A DNA stretch of 64,000 nt from Fimousia sp045616445 (GTDB lineage Bacteria; Bacillota; Clostridia; Lachnospirales; Lachnospiraceae): contig JAZLGR010000018.1 in the NCBI GenBank assembly GCA_045616445.1, positions 62,001 through 126,000 on the forward strand, written 5' to 3'. Of this stretch, positions 8,833 to 17,156 are shown one piece after another. Every line of letters starts with the position of its first letter. Within the stretch, counting starts at the first letter, position 1. The translations under genes were made by a program, and so were the position numbers. The notes below the pieces were generated by a model. The model was given only the letters and a program-made list of their open reading frames with translations, did no database searches and had not been told where the DNA came from.

Positions 8833-9528
8833 TTATTTATCCATTAAAAATTTTGCGATTTTCATATCATAACACTGAACAGGCATACCGTGAAAATCCA
8901 TATCGAATGAGAAACACTCGCCCGATAAGATTTCAGAAGTTGCATCATAAAGTTTTCTGACAAGATCTTTATCCACTGGAATGGTTCCATGAGATGGGTA
9001 GATCATATCAAATCGGTCTTTCATAGCATCCACTTTTAATAAGCTTTCACGATAGCTTGTCATGTCACGATGTGGACCAAACATAAAGATCATACCATCC
9101 TGAATCGGATCTCCGGTGAAGAAAGCCTTGGAATTAAGATCAAGGATGCCGATGCTGCCTGCTGTATGACCAGGGAGTGCCACTATCTCAAGTGGGCGAT
9201 CACCCAAATCGATGATATCACCTTCAGAAACATCGGTATAAGAACAGGTTTTTTTCTGCATTCCAAAGAGATTGAATTCTTCTGCAGAACTCATGTAAAA
9301 ATCATTGAATGCATCTAAACTGCCAATATGATCTGGATCTGCATGGGTTAAAATTAAGGAAAGAGGCAGATCTGTCAGCTCTTTTGCGATTTCATCAGCG
9401 TTCTTAACTGTCATCCCGCAGTCAATCAACATTGCTTTTTCACTTCCGGTTAGAAGGAAGAAGCGTACATGAAAGCCGTCTTCAATTCTCCATGTATTGT
9501 CATTCATTTTTATTATTTCGTAAGCCAT
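8833..9528 (-). CDS. MBL-fold metallo-hydrolase
   Basis: Metallo-beta-lactamase-fold hydrolase of 231 residues. The metal motif is H62-A-D64-P-D66-H67 (LTHADPDHIG), followed by H121 (LPGHTAGS), D140 (FFTGDP) and H180 (YPSHGT). The second His of the usual HxHxDH is replaced by Asp, as in carboxylate variants such as flavodiiron proteins (HxExDH), which may favour iron over zinc. There is no flavodoxin or lactonase extension; the substrate is unknown. It overlaps the upstream MATE gene by one base (TAATG), and its AAGGAGG ribosome site lies inside that gene, so the two are translationally coupled. Confidence 0.88.
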   Translation of the reverse strand: MAYEIIKMNDNTWRIEDGFHVRFFLLTGSEKAMLIDCGMTVKNADEIAKELTDLPLSLILTHADPDHIGSLDAFNDFYMSSAEEFNLFGMQKKTCSYTDVSEGDIIDLGDRPLEIVALPGHTAGSIGILDLNSKAFFTGDPIQDGMIFMFGPHRDMTSYRESLLKVDAMKDRFDMIYPSHGTIPVDKDLVRKLYDATSEILSGECFSFDMDFHGMPVQCYDMKIAKFLMDK

Positions 9529-10871
9529 TACTCATCCTCCTTTGGCATTTGGTGAAAAAATCTCATCGCATAATAAGTAGTTGGCAGCAGTGCAATTATA
9601 TTAGCCAATGGCTGCGCTTCCTGAATTCCTGATAGTCCTCGCAGATTTGCCAGAAGAACGAGGAGTGGAATGAAGATGATGCCACTCTTTAAGGAAGACA
9701 GGATGGAAGCCTGAAGCTTTTTGCCCGTACTTTGCAGAATCATCTCAGTTACAACGGTAAATGGCTGTAACATCAGAGATACAAGCTGCAAGCGCAATGC
9801 ACGCGTGCCAATATCGATTACGGCTGGGTCACTCTGGAATACTTTGATGACACTGCCAGATCTGACAAATACGATCAAAGATAAGGAGATAATCGCGATT
9901 TCTCCTAATACTAATGCGACACGGTAAGCCTTTCGTACTCTCTTATATTTGCGGGCACCAAAGTTGAAACCACTGACTGGCTGGAACCCCTGACCAATGC
10001 CAAGTGCGATGGAAAATACGAAAAATACAATACGGGATACGATACTCATTGCTGCAATGGCTGCATCACCGTATACTGCCGCTTCCATATTCAGAATGAT
10101 AACGGCAAATGAATTCAAGCCCTGACGAAGCAAACTTGGAAGCCCGGTTGCCACGATATCGCCAAACAGAGATATGTCCAGACTGATATTTTGTGGGGAG
10201 AGATGGCACTGTGTCTTGCCGCGTAGAAACATGGACAAGAGAATCCCGAAACTGATAATCTGAGAGATACAGGTTGAAAGTCCAGCACCTGCGATTCCCA
10301 TATGAAGTCCAAACATGAAGATTGGGTCTCCGATGATATTCAGGACCGCCCCGGCAGTTAAGCCGATCATCCCTAAGAATGCTTTGCCTTCAAATCGTAA
10401 GATGTTATTCATACAGAAGGACGCCACTACGAACGGGGAAGCAAATATAATGTATGAGATATAGGTTTTGGCAAATGGTGCGATCGTCGGTGTACTTCCT
10501 AAAATCACGACGAGGCGATCTAAAAATGTAAAGCAAAGGAATGCTGCAATGATGCAGAAGAACAATGCAAAGAAAAGTGCGGTTGAAGCAGTCTTACTTG
10601 CCGCATCTGTATCCTTCGCGCCTAACTTTCTGGATAAGATTGCGCCTGCACCCTGACCGAATAAGAAGCCGATTGCCTGCAATATAGCCATAAAGCCAAA
10701 GACGATTCCTACTGCGCCGCTCGCGCTCGTTCCCAGCTTTCCGACAAATGCTGTGTCTGCCATGTTATAGATGTTGGTGACGAGCATACTGATAATCGTC
10801 GGAATTGCCATGCGAATGATCAGTGGCTCGATTCTGGACTGCGTCATTCTTTCATAATGAGTCATAGTCAA
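9528..10871 (-). CDS. MATE family efflux transporter
   Basis: Integral membrane Na+ or H+ antiporter of the multidrug and toxic compound extrusion family, 447 residues with about 12 hydrophobic segments. It starts MTMTHYERMTQSRIEPLIIRM and has the typical N-terminal helix GKLGTSASGAVGIVFGF and a GQGFQPVSGFNFGA motif at the start of the second half. It is the promoter-proximal gene of a two-gene operon with the metallo-hydrolase. Substrates cannot be predicted; the closest character is the MepA/DinF-like group of Clostridia. Confidence 0.92.
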   Translation of the reverse strand: MTMTHYERMTQSRIEPLIIRMAIPTIISMLVTNIYNMADTAFVGKLGTSASGAVGIVFGFMAILQAIGFLFGQGAGAILSRKLGAKDTDAASKTASTALFFALFFCIIAAFLCFTFLDRLVVILGSTPTIAPFAKTYISYIIFASPFVVASFCMNNILRFEGKAFLGMIGLTAGAVLNIIGDPIFMFGLHMGIAGAGLSTCISQIISFGILLSMFLRGKTQCHLSPQNISLDISLFGDIVATGLPSLLRQGLNSFAVIILNMEAAVYGDAAIAAMSIVSRIVFFVFSIALGIGQGFQPVSGFNFGARKYKRVRKAYRVALVLGEIAIISLSLIVFVRSGSVIKVFQSDPAVIDIGTRALRLQLVSLMLQPFTVVTEMILQSTGKKLQASILSSLKSGIIFIPLLVLLANLRGLSGIQEAQPLANIIALLPTTYYAMRFFHQMPKEDE

Positions 10872-10969
10872 TACCTTCTTTTTTGATTAATAATCATGTA
10901 AAATAATTATAGCATAAATTGGCATCAGCGAAAAATGTATTGAGAAAACTAATTACTGATTTTCCATTG

Positions 10970-10998
10970 TTGAAAGATTATGACGTTTTTGTTACAAT
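10970..10998 (+). promoter_or_regulatory. Predicted promoter of first FN3-like gene
   Basis: TTGAAA (10970-10975), 17-bp spacer, TACAAT (10993-10998). The second paralogue has a matching TACAAT box at 12135. Confidence 0.55.
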
Positions 10999-11043
10999 AA
11001 AACTATCATTTGAAACGTGAAAATATAATTAGGAGGACAAATC

Positions 11044-11964
11044 ATGAAAGAAATGAAAAGAATCTTAGCTACACTTGTCTTTGTGTTTGCTCTGGTAATG
11101 GCTTTCCAGGTATCACCAAAGGCAGATCCTGCCGTAACCATGACAGATTGTACAAAAACAACTGTAACAATCAAGTGGAATCCACCAGCACAGAACGTTA
11201 CAAAATATACAATTAAAAGAAGCGATGGCTCTGTAATCGGTTCTGTAGGTGCTGCTACTACCAGCGTAACGATTGAAAATTATCCAGAAGACTATACTGC
11301 AACTGTTAGAGTATACTATGATTACACTTCTGGTGGTAGAACTTATACTGATTATTATCTTGGTTATACTTATATCAATACAAAGCCAACAAAAATCAGT
11401 AAAGACAACTTTGGAATTGACAATATCTACTCTAGCTCTAAAAAGATGGATTTTCTCATTGCAAGAGGGAACATTGATTATAGAACAGAATTCAAAATTT
11501 ACAAATATTCCTCTGGCGATTATAAAGCTGTAAAAACTATGAGTGACAAGGGCTCCTATTCTGATACATTTGAATATTCTCAGAATCAGATTTATCGTTA
11601 CAAAGTTAGACAGTATTATGTGAATAGCACAAATGGCAAAACATATTATAGTGACTGGAGTGATTACAGATACTTCGACTGTGCAGGAATTACTTACAAG
11701 ACTAAGTCAACTAAAAAAGGTTTATACTGTACATTCAAGAAAGTTTCTGGTGTAAAGGATTATACAATTTACGTTGCTAAGTCCAAAGATGGTACTTACA
11801 AAAAGACAAAGACAGTTAAGAATGCAAAAACTACTTATCACTTAACAAAGATTGGCAAGGATACAATGAAGAAGGGTAAAACCTACTATGTAAAAGTTGT
11901 TCCAAACTTAAAGAAAGGTAAAAGTGATACATTCAGTACTACAAACTTCTATTGCTATAAATAG
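11044..11964 (+). CDS. Secreted FN3-like protein, paralogue 1
   Basis: Exported protein of 306 residues. AGGAGG lies 7 bases before the ATG. Signal peptide residues ~1-27 (MKEMKRILATLVFVFALVMAF). The mature part starts with a fibronectin type III-like domain (AVTMTDCTKTTVTIKWNPP, VTKYTIKRSDG, then beta-rich segments), a second beta-rich region with YRYKVRQYY, and a Lys-rich C-terminal FN3-like part (GVKDYTIYVAKSKDGTYKKT). It ends in FYCYK without an anchor. It is clearly paralogous to the next gene along its whole length, including the C-terminal DTMKKGK and NFYCYK segments. Function unknown; probably an adhesin-like or matrix protein. Confidence 0.8.
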   Translation: MKEMKRILATLVFVFALVMAFQVSPKADPAVTMTDCTKTTVTIKWNPPAQNVTKYTIKRSDGSVIGSVGAATTSVTIENYPEDYTATVRVYYDYTSGGRTYTDYYLGYTYINTKPTKISKDNFGIDNIYSSSKKMDFLIARGNIDYRTEFKIYKYSSGDYKAVKTMSDKGSYSDTFEYSQNQIYRYKVRQYYVNSTNGKTYYSDWSDYRYFDCAGITYKTKSTKKGLYCTFKKVSGVKDYTIYVAKSKDGTYKKTKTVKNAKTTYHLTKIGKDTMKKGKTYYVKVVPNLKKGKSDTFSTTNFYCYK

Positions 11965-12008
11965 TAGAATAGTAGAAAACACTCACAATTCTTATACAAA
12001 AAGATCAG

Positions 12009-12040
12009 GCGGATCATAGATTATCTATGATCCGCTTTTT
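12009..12040 (+). terminator. Rho-independent terminator between FN3-like paralogues
   Basis: Perfect 12-pair stem GCGGATCATAGA (12009-12020) with TCTATGATCCGC (12024-12035), followed by TTTTT. It shares its stem sequence with the terminator at 8801. Confidence 0.88.
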
Positions 12041-12111
12041 GCATGTCTGATAATGATTTTGAAACAATGACTAAATTGTGACTAAAATATGATAAAAATG
12101 TGACGAATCTA

Positions 12112-12140
12112 TTGCTCTACCTCTTCATATTTGATACAAT
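12112..12140 (+). promoter_or_regulatory. Predicted promoter of second FN3-like gene
   Basis: TTGCTC (12112-12117), 17-bp spacer, TACAAT (12135-12140). Two TGACTAAA repeats spaced 11 bp apart lie just upstream (12068 and 12079). Confidence 0.5.
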
Positions 12141-12178
12141 ACCATTTGATGTTTACAAATGATTATATGGAGGGAACT

Positions 12179-13105
12179 ATGATAGGAATAAAAAAGCTTT
12201 TTTCGCTGATGATATTTACATTTGCATTAATCATATGTTGGCAAGTGAATACGCATGCAGCAGCGACTGTAACGATGACAGAATGCAGCCAGGCGACCAT
12301 TACTGTGAAATGGACTGCGCCGAAAACTAAGGTGAGCAGATATACGATCAAACATGAGGATGGGTCCATAGCTGGAACTGTTGATGGGGCTACGACATCT
12401 GCCATTGTGATGAATTATCCCAAAAACTATACAGGGAAGATTTACATATATTATGACTACGTGAGCAAAGGGAAAACCTATAAGAACAAGTTACTTGGCT
12501 ATACTTTCGTGAATACAGTGCCTGCCAAGCCGGCAAAGAATAGTTTCAATGTTGGCAATGTATTTCCAAGTCTGAAGAAAATCTGTTTTCAGGGGCAACG
12601 TGCCAATAGCAATTATAAGCTAGAATTTAGAATTTATAAGCTGACTTCAAAATCCTATAAATTGGTGAAGGTACTGGGAGGCGATATCACCCATTCTACT
12701 GATTTTAAGTATGCTACTAATCAGGTGTACCGCTTTCAGGTGAGACAGTGCTATGAGAATCCATCCAACAAGAAAACTTATTACAGCCCATGGAGCGAGT
12801 TCCGGTATTTCGTCTATCCGGGGATCACTTATAAAGTGAAAAATAACAAAAAGGGAATCGACTGCACCATGAAGAAGGTCCTTGGTGTGAAAAGCTATGT
12901 AATCTATGCATCAAAAAGCAAGGATGGAACATACAAAAAGACAAAGACTATTACGATCAAGAAAGGAAAAACAACCTTTCATCTGACCAAAGTTGGCAAG
13001 GACACTATGAAGAAGGGTAAATTCTACTATGTAAAGATTGTGCCGATGTTAAAGAATGGACCGAGTGAAACTGTTAGTACGGCGAACTTTTATTGTTATA
13101 AATAG
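12179..13105 (+). CDS. Secreted FN3-like protein, paralogue 2
   Basis: Exported protein of 308 residues, paralogous to the preceding gene. The frame extends upstream to 12131, but GGAGGG sits 4 bases before the ATG at 12179, and from there the protein has a normal signal peptide (MIGIKKLFSLMIFTFALIICW, then THAAA). The mature part repeats the plan of its neighbour: ATVTMTECSQATITVKW, a KTYKNKLLGYTFVNT segment, YRFQVRQCYENP and the C-terminal GVKSYVIYASKSKDGTYKKT. The two differ at many positions, so the duplication is not recent. It has its own promoter and precedes the DUF1385 gene without an obvious terminator. Confidence 0.78.
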   Translation: MIGIKKLFSLMIFTFALIICWQVNTHAAATVTMTECSQATITVKWTAPKTKVSRYTIKHEDGSIAGTVDGATTSAIVMNYPKNYTGKIYIYYDYVSKGKTYKNKLLGYTFVNTVPAKPAKNSFNVGNVFPSLKKICFQGQRANSNYKLEFRIYKLTSKSYKLVKVLGGDITHSTDFKYATNQVYRFQVRQCYENPSNKKTYYSPWSEFRYFVYPGITYKVKNNKKGIDCTMKKVLGVKSYVIYASKSKDGTYKKTKTITIKKGKTTFHLTKVGKDTMKKGKFYYVKIVPMLKNGPSETVSTANFYCYK

Positions 13106-13205
13106 CATGTGGGTAGAAAGAATCTTTTACGTTTTCGATGTTTTATGGTATAATGTTTCCCGTTATTTACAACGACTAATACCAATCATAAAGGAAATAT
13201 ATAAC

Positions 13206-14147
13206 ATGAAACGTACAACCGTAGGAGGCCAGGCCGTATTAGAGGGCGTGATGATGCGTAATGGCAGCAATTGTGCCGTTGCAGTTCGCAAGCCCGACAA
13301 AGAAATCGCAGTTCGCCTGACAGAAATAAAGTCAATCAAAGAGAAATACCCAGTTTTTAAACTGCCAATACTCAGAGGAATCGTAAGCTTTGTGGAGTCC
13401 CTCGTTGTTGGGATGGAGACACTGACATTTTCTGCGTCATTCATGGACGAAGAGGTGGAAGATGGCGATTTCATCGACCGCTGGTTAGAAAAGCATATGC
13501 AGGGTGCAGGGGAGAAGATCATCATGGGCATTACCATCGCCATTTCTGTGGTGATTGCTGTTCTTGGATTTATGATTCTGCCATATGCGTTAAGTGAAGT
13601 GATCAAGAAGGTGACCGATTCCCTTACCATTGCACTCATTGCAGAAGGAATCATCCGAATTGTGTTATTCCTTGGCTACATGGTGCTGATTTCCCGGATG
13701 AAGGATATTCAGAGGGTGTTTATGTACCACGGCGCAGAGCACAAAACTATCAACTGCTTAGAACACGGTGATGATCTGACCGTGGAGAATGTTGCACGGC
13801 ACTCCAGACTACACAAACGATGCGGGACCAGCTTCCTGTTTATCGTCATCATCATCAGTATTTTTGTATTTTTCTTTATCCGTTTTGATTCCGTACTGCT
13901 AAAAGCAGCCTGCAGACTGTTGTTAGTACCAGTCATCGCGGGTGTTTCCTATGAATTTTTACAGCTTGCAGGAAAGAGCAAATCTAAGCTGGCAGATAAG
14001 CTAAGCCGTCCAGGTATGTGTCTTCAGTACTTGACAACCAGAGAACCCGATGCCGATATGATCGAAGTGGCAATTCGCTCTGTGGAAGAAGTATTAGACT
14101 GGAGAACCTACGTAGAAGCCGTCCGCAAGGGCGAAATCGAGGATTAA
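13206..14147 (+). CDS. DUF1385 family membrane protein (YqhQ-like)
   Basis: Membrane protein of 313 residues in the DUF1385 family. The true start is the ATG at 13206 (MKRTTVGGQAVLEGVMMRNG, the family signature), preceded by AAAGGAAA; the open frame upstream is unrelated. There are hydrophobic segments near residues 100-125, 140-160 and 220-255, and the conserved YHGAEHKTINCLEHG and RHSRLHKRCGTSF motifs rich in His and Cys. The molecular function is not known. The gene is six bases from prmC, and DUF1385-prmC-prfA is a standard clostridial arrangement. Confidence 0.9.
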   Translation: MKRTTVGGQAVLEGVMMRNGSNCAVAVRKPDKEIAVRLTEIKSIKEKYPVFKLPILRGIVSFVESLVVGMETLTFSASFMDEEVEDGDFIDRWLEKHMQGAGEKIIMGITIAISVVIAVLGFMILPYALSEVIKKVTDSLTIALIAEGIIRIVLFLGYMVLISRMKDIQRVFMYHGAEHKTINCLEHGDDLTVENVARHSRLHKRCGTSFLFIVIIISIFVFFFIRFDSVLLKAACRLLLVPVIAGVSYEFLQLAGKSKSKLADKLSRPGMCLQYLTTREPDADMIEVAIRSVEEVLDWRTYVEAVRKGEIED

Positions 14148-14152
14148 GAGTT

Positions 14153-14989
14153 ATGACCTACAGAGATACTTTACAAGTTGCCACTGAAAGACTGACCCAG
14201 GTAGGGATTGATAACCCGGCTGGAGAAGCCTGGTATTTTTTTGAAGATGCATTTGCCATGCAGAGAATTGATTATGTGATGGATCAGCTGATGGAGAATA
14301 CCAACGAAGAAGCAACTAAAAAGTTTGACAATTATATAGAAGAAAGAATTACCACAAGAAGACCACTTCAATACATTCTGGGCACCCAGGACTTTATGGG
14401 GCTGACCTTTGAAGTGAATCCTTCTGTACTGATTCCAAGACAGGATACAGAAGTCCTGGTGGAAGAAATCATCAACACCGTGCCCAATGCGAAAAAAATT
14501 CTCGATATGTGCACTGGGTCCGGGTGTATTGCCATCAGTCTGGCTGATTTTTTACATCCAGAGGTGTGTATTGGGGCAGATTTATCAAAAGATGCACTAA
14601 ATACTGCTATTTCCAATGGAAAAAATCTGGCACCTATGGTAGAATTTATTGAAAGCGACCTTTTTTCCGGGGTGGAAGGGACATTTGATGTAATTGTGTC
14701 CAATCCGCCATACATTGCGTCCGCAGAATGCGACGTGCTGATGCCGGAGGTAAAGGATCATGAACCAAGAATGGCACTTGATGGTCACGAGGACGGACTG
14801 TATTTTTATCGCCGGATAGTGGATGAGGCAAGGGAGCATTTGACTGCTGGGGGCTGGTTGTTTTTTGAGATCGGCTATGACCAGGGTGAGAGTGTGCCGG
14901 CGCTGATGAGAGAGGCTGGATATCACGGGATTACTGTGAAGCAGGATCTGGCTGGCCTTGACCGTGTCGTTTATGGAAGATATGAATAG
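14153..14989 (+). CDS. prmC: Peptide chain release factor N5-glutamine methyltransferase
   Basis: SAM-dependent enzyme of 278 residues that methylates the GGQ glutamine of release factors RF1/RF2. The Rossmann SAM motif is LDMCTGSGCIAISL, and the catalytic NPPY (SNPPYIASAE) binds the substrate glutamine. An N-terminal helical domain precedes it. The start at 14153 was chosen because the longer frame only overlaps the end of the DUF1385 gene; a weak purine-rich site (GATTAAGAG) precedes it. Its substrate RF1 is encoded next. Confidence 0.94.
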   Translation: MTYRDTLQVATERLTQVGIDNPAGEAWYFFEDAFAMQRIDYVMDQLMENTNEEATKKFDNYIEERITTRRPLQYILGTQDFMGLTFEVNPSVLIPRQDTEVLVEEIINTVPNAKKILDMCTGSGCIAISLADFLHPEVCIGADLSKDALNTAISNGKNLAPMVEFIESDLFSGVEGTFDVIVSNPPYIASAECDVLMPEVKDHEPRMALDGHEDGLYFYRRIVDEAREHLTAGGWLFFEIGYDQGESVPALMREAGYHGITVKQDLAGLDRVVYGRYE

Positions 14990-15022
14990 AACAGATTTAG
15001 ATGAGATAGAGGAGGATTACCC

Positions 15023-16099
15023 ATGTTTGACAAGCTTGAAGATTTAGTGGATCGTCTTGCGTCCGTAATGGAAGAGCTTCAGGATCCCGATGTTGTCAGC
15101 AATCAGAAGCGTTTCCGTGATTTAATGAAGGAACAGGCAGAACTGACACCAATCGTAGAAAAATATAATGAGTATAAAGCAGCGAAGGAAAACATCGAAG
15201 AATCATTGGAGATGTTAGAAGAAGAAACCGATGAAGAGATGAGAGAACTTGCCAAGGAAGAACTTGCAGAATCCAAGGCAGCTGTTGCTCAGTTAGAAGA
15301 AGATATCAAGATTTTATTAATTCCGAAGGACCCTAACGACGATAAGAATATCATCTTAGAGCTTCGTGCAGGTGCCGGCGGGGATGAAGCAGCATTATTT
15401 GCCGCTGAGCTTGCCCGTATGTACCGTACTTACGCAGAAAAACAGCGCTGGAGAGTAGAATGTATCTCCTTAACAGAAAGTGGTATCGGTGGTTATAAGG
15501 AAGCATCCTTCATGATCACAGGACAGGGCGCTTACTCCAAATTTAAATATGAATCCGGTACACACCGTGTACAGCGTATTCCTGCAACAGAATCCGGCGG
15601 ACGTATCCATACATCCACAGCGACAGTTGCGATTATGCCGGAAGCAGAAGAAGTGGACGTTGAAATCGATATGAACGACTGCCGTTTTGATGTATTCCGT
15701 GCATCTGGTAACGGTGGACAGTGTGTCAATACAACCGACTCTGCGGTTCGTCTGACCCATATTCCGACTGGTATTGTTGTATCCTGTCAGGACGAAAAAT
15801 CCCAGTTAAAGAATAAGGCGAAAGCAATCAAGGTTTTACGTGCCCGTCTGTACGATTTAAAACAGCAGGAAGCGCACGACGCAGAAGCAGAAGCACGTCG
15901 TTCCCAGGTTGGTACTGGTGACCGTGCAGAAAAGATTCGTACATACAACTTCCCACAGGGCCGTGTGACAGACCACAGAATTAAGTTAACACTTCACAAG
16001 TTAGATTCCATCTTAGGTGGAGATTTAGATGAAGTCATCGACGGCTTAACAACTGCAGACCAGGCTGCGAAGCTTGCTAAGATGCAGCAGGAAGACTAA
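15023..16099 (+). CDS. prfA: Peptide chain release factor 1
   Basis: RF1 of 358 residues, which terminates translation at UAA and UAG. It carries the codon-recognition tripeptide P-A-T (RIPATESGGRIH) and the peptidyl-tRNA hydrolysis motif GGQ (ASGNGGQCVN). An AGGAGG site lies before the ATG. It follows prmC, whose product methylates the GGQ glutamine, and is closed by a strong terminator. Confidence 0.97.
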   Translation: MFDKLEDLVDRLASVMEELQDPDVVSNQKRFRDLMKEQAELTPIVEKYNEYKAAKENIEESLEMLEEETDEEMRELAKEELAESKAAVAQLEEDIKILLIPKDPNDDKNIILELRAGAGGDEAALFAAELARMYRTYAEKQRWRVECISLTESGIGGYKEASFMITGQGAYSKFKYESGTHRVQRIPATESGGRIHTSTATVAIMPEAEEVDVEIDMNDCRFDVFRASGNGGQCVNTTDSAVRLTHIPTGIVVSCQDEKSQLKNKAKAIKVLRARLYDLKQQEAHDAEAEARRSQVGTGDRAEKIRTYNFPQGRVTDHRIKLTLHKLDSILGGDLDEVIDGLTTADQAAKLAKMQQED

Positions 16100-16130
16100 A
16101 ATCGAATATAGTGAATATATTACCATAACA

Positions 16131-16166
16131 AAAAGACCATCCCACAAAAGTGGAATGGTCTTTTTT
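16131..16166. terminator. Hairpin terminator shared by prfA and the convergent gene
   Basis: AAAGACCATCCCAC (16132-16145) pairs with GTGG-AATGGTCTTT across an AAAA loop and is followed by TTTTTT. The A-run on the left gives a T-tract for the minus strand. Confidence 0.85.
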
Positions 16167-16189
16167 GCTGCTACAAAGTAAAAATTCAC

Positions 16190-16786
16190 TTAATCAATCA
16201 ATGTCTTTTCAAAAGCGAGTAACTGTTCTAATGATTTCGATACAATAAGGTTATGGCGAATACTCATTCTCAAGTTAGAGTAATCCGTCTTGAATCCGAA
16301 CTTTCTTGGTGCAAAAAAATCATTCTTCTCGTAAGGCTTTCTGGTCATGGACATATCGAAGATGATATCAAGGAAGCGATTCTGATGGAATGTCTTTCTC
16401 GTCAGCTCCTTGCGGTATGCCGGCTTTAAGCCAAGGGTGGTCATCTTCATATATAATGCCTGCAGACGGTCGTCGTCACTGGCTTCTAAGAAGTCATAAT
16501 TACCGTCTAAGATGGCATTGGCCTGGTCTTTGGTGATCGGAATCAATTCCTTGGTGACTACATTGCCATCTTTGGACTTCTGTTCGATGTAAACATCTTC
16601 CATGTCCTCCATGACAATGGAGTAATCAATGGCGGAAACCTGATCACTCTTAAAGGTAACCTTACGAATAAAGGTTGTCATCATACTTTTTGTTTTGTCA
16701 TTGAGTAAAATGAATTCCTGCTCCTTCTGCTTGTACTCATCGATGTTGGTTGTGCGAAGGACCTCTGTATACATAATTTTGCTCAT
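16190..16786 (-). CDS. Hypothetical protein, 198 residues
   Basis: I do not recognise this family with confidence. The protein is soluble, charged and without signal peptide or membrane segment. It has a Thr/Lys-rich beta-like start (MSKIMYTEVLRTTNIDEYK), an acidic middle (IVMEDMEDVYIEQKSKDG) and a basic C-terminal half (KELTRKTFHQNRFLDIIFDM, then RKFGFKTDYSNLRMS). The frame opens at a TTG, but AAGGAGG lies 8 bases before the ATG at 16786. The next upstream gene on this strand, a DUF4250 protein, is 20 bases away, so the two look like an operon. It converges on prfA. Confidence 0.7.
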   Translation of the reverse strand: MSKIMYTEVLRTTNIDEYKQKEQEFILLNDKTKSMMTTFIRKVTFKSDQVSAIDYSIVMEDMEDVYIEQKSKDGNVVTKELIPITKDQANAILDGNYDFLEASDDDRLQALYMKMTTLGLKPAYRKELTRKTFHQNRFLDIIFDMSMTRKPYEKNDFFAPRKFGFKTDYSNLRMSIRHNLIVSKSLEQLLAFEKTLID

Positions 16787-16806
16787 GGGCAAAACCTCCT
16801 TTTGAA

Positions 16807-16992
16807 TTAAACGAACTGGTTTAATTCAGGATTATAATGATAATCGATGGCAGCCAGTTTCTCTTCGATTTCTGCACGGTCGAGACCAACTTCTTCACAG
16901 AGAATATCTAAAGAAGCGAAATAGTCTCTTAAATGGCAGTTTAATACGCTGAGAAGCATCACTGGATCGATTGGATAATCTTCAGCCTGCAT
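16807..16992 (-). CDS. DUF4250 domain protein
   Basis: Small protein of 61 residues that fits DUF4250 of Clostridia: DPVMLLSVLNCHLRDYFASL, an LDILCEEVGLDRAEIEEKLAAI helix pair and the terminal DYHYNPELNQFV. No function is known for the family. A GGGAGAAG site precedes the start. It is likely cotranscribed with the hypothetical gene after it and is divergent from rarA. Confidence 0.82.
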   Translation of the reverse strand: MQAEDYPIDPVMLLSVLNCHLRDYFASLDILCEEVGLDRAEIEEKLAAIDYHYNPELNQFV

Positions 16993-17104
16993 AAATCTTC
17001 TCCCTTCTATACATAATCTATTTTATCATAGAAATAATAAAATGTCATAATATAAGCACAAAAAGTAACAAAAACATGTTCGAATATATGTTCGATTTTT
17101 CTGC

Positions 17105-17149
17105 TGGTCAAATGCACCCCTCTGTGTTAAAATAAGTCTAAGACGGAGG
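17105..17149 (+). promoter_or_regulatory. Predicted rarA promoter with possible anti-Shine-Dalgarno arm
   Basis: TGGTCA (17105-17110), 17-bp spacer, TAAAAT (17128-17133). CCTCTGT (17119-17125) in the spacer can pair with ACGGAGG (17143-17149), the ribosome site of rarA, with one G-U pair. Confidence 0.35.
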
Positions 17150-17156
17150 AATACCA

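Noticed and set aside
12131..12178. Upstream extension of the second FN3-like protein
   Set aside because: It would put 16 residues before the signal peptide and has no ribosome site; GGAGGG fits the ATG at 12179.
13163..13654. 163-residue minus-strand frame over DUF1385
   Set aside because: Shadow of the conserved DUF1385 coding region; Ser/Thr/Pro-rich translation.
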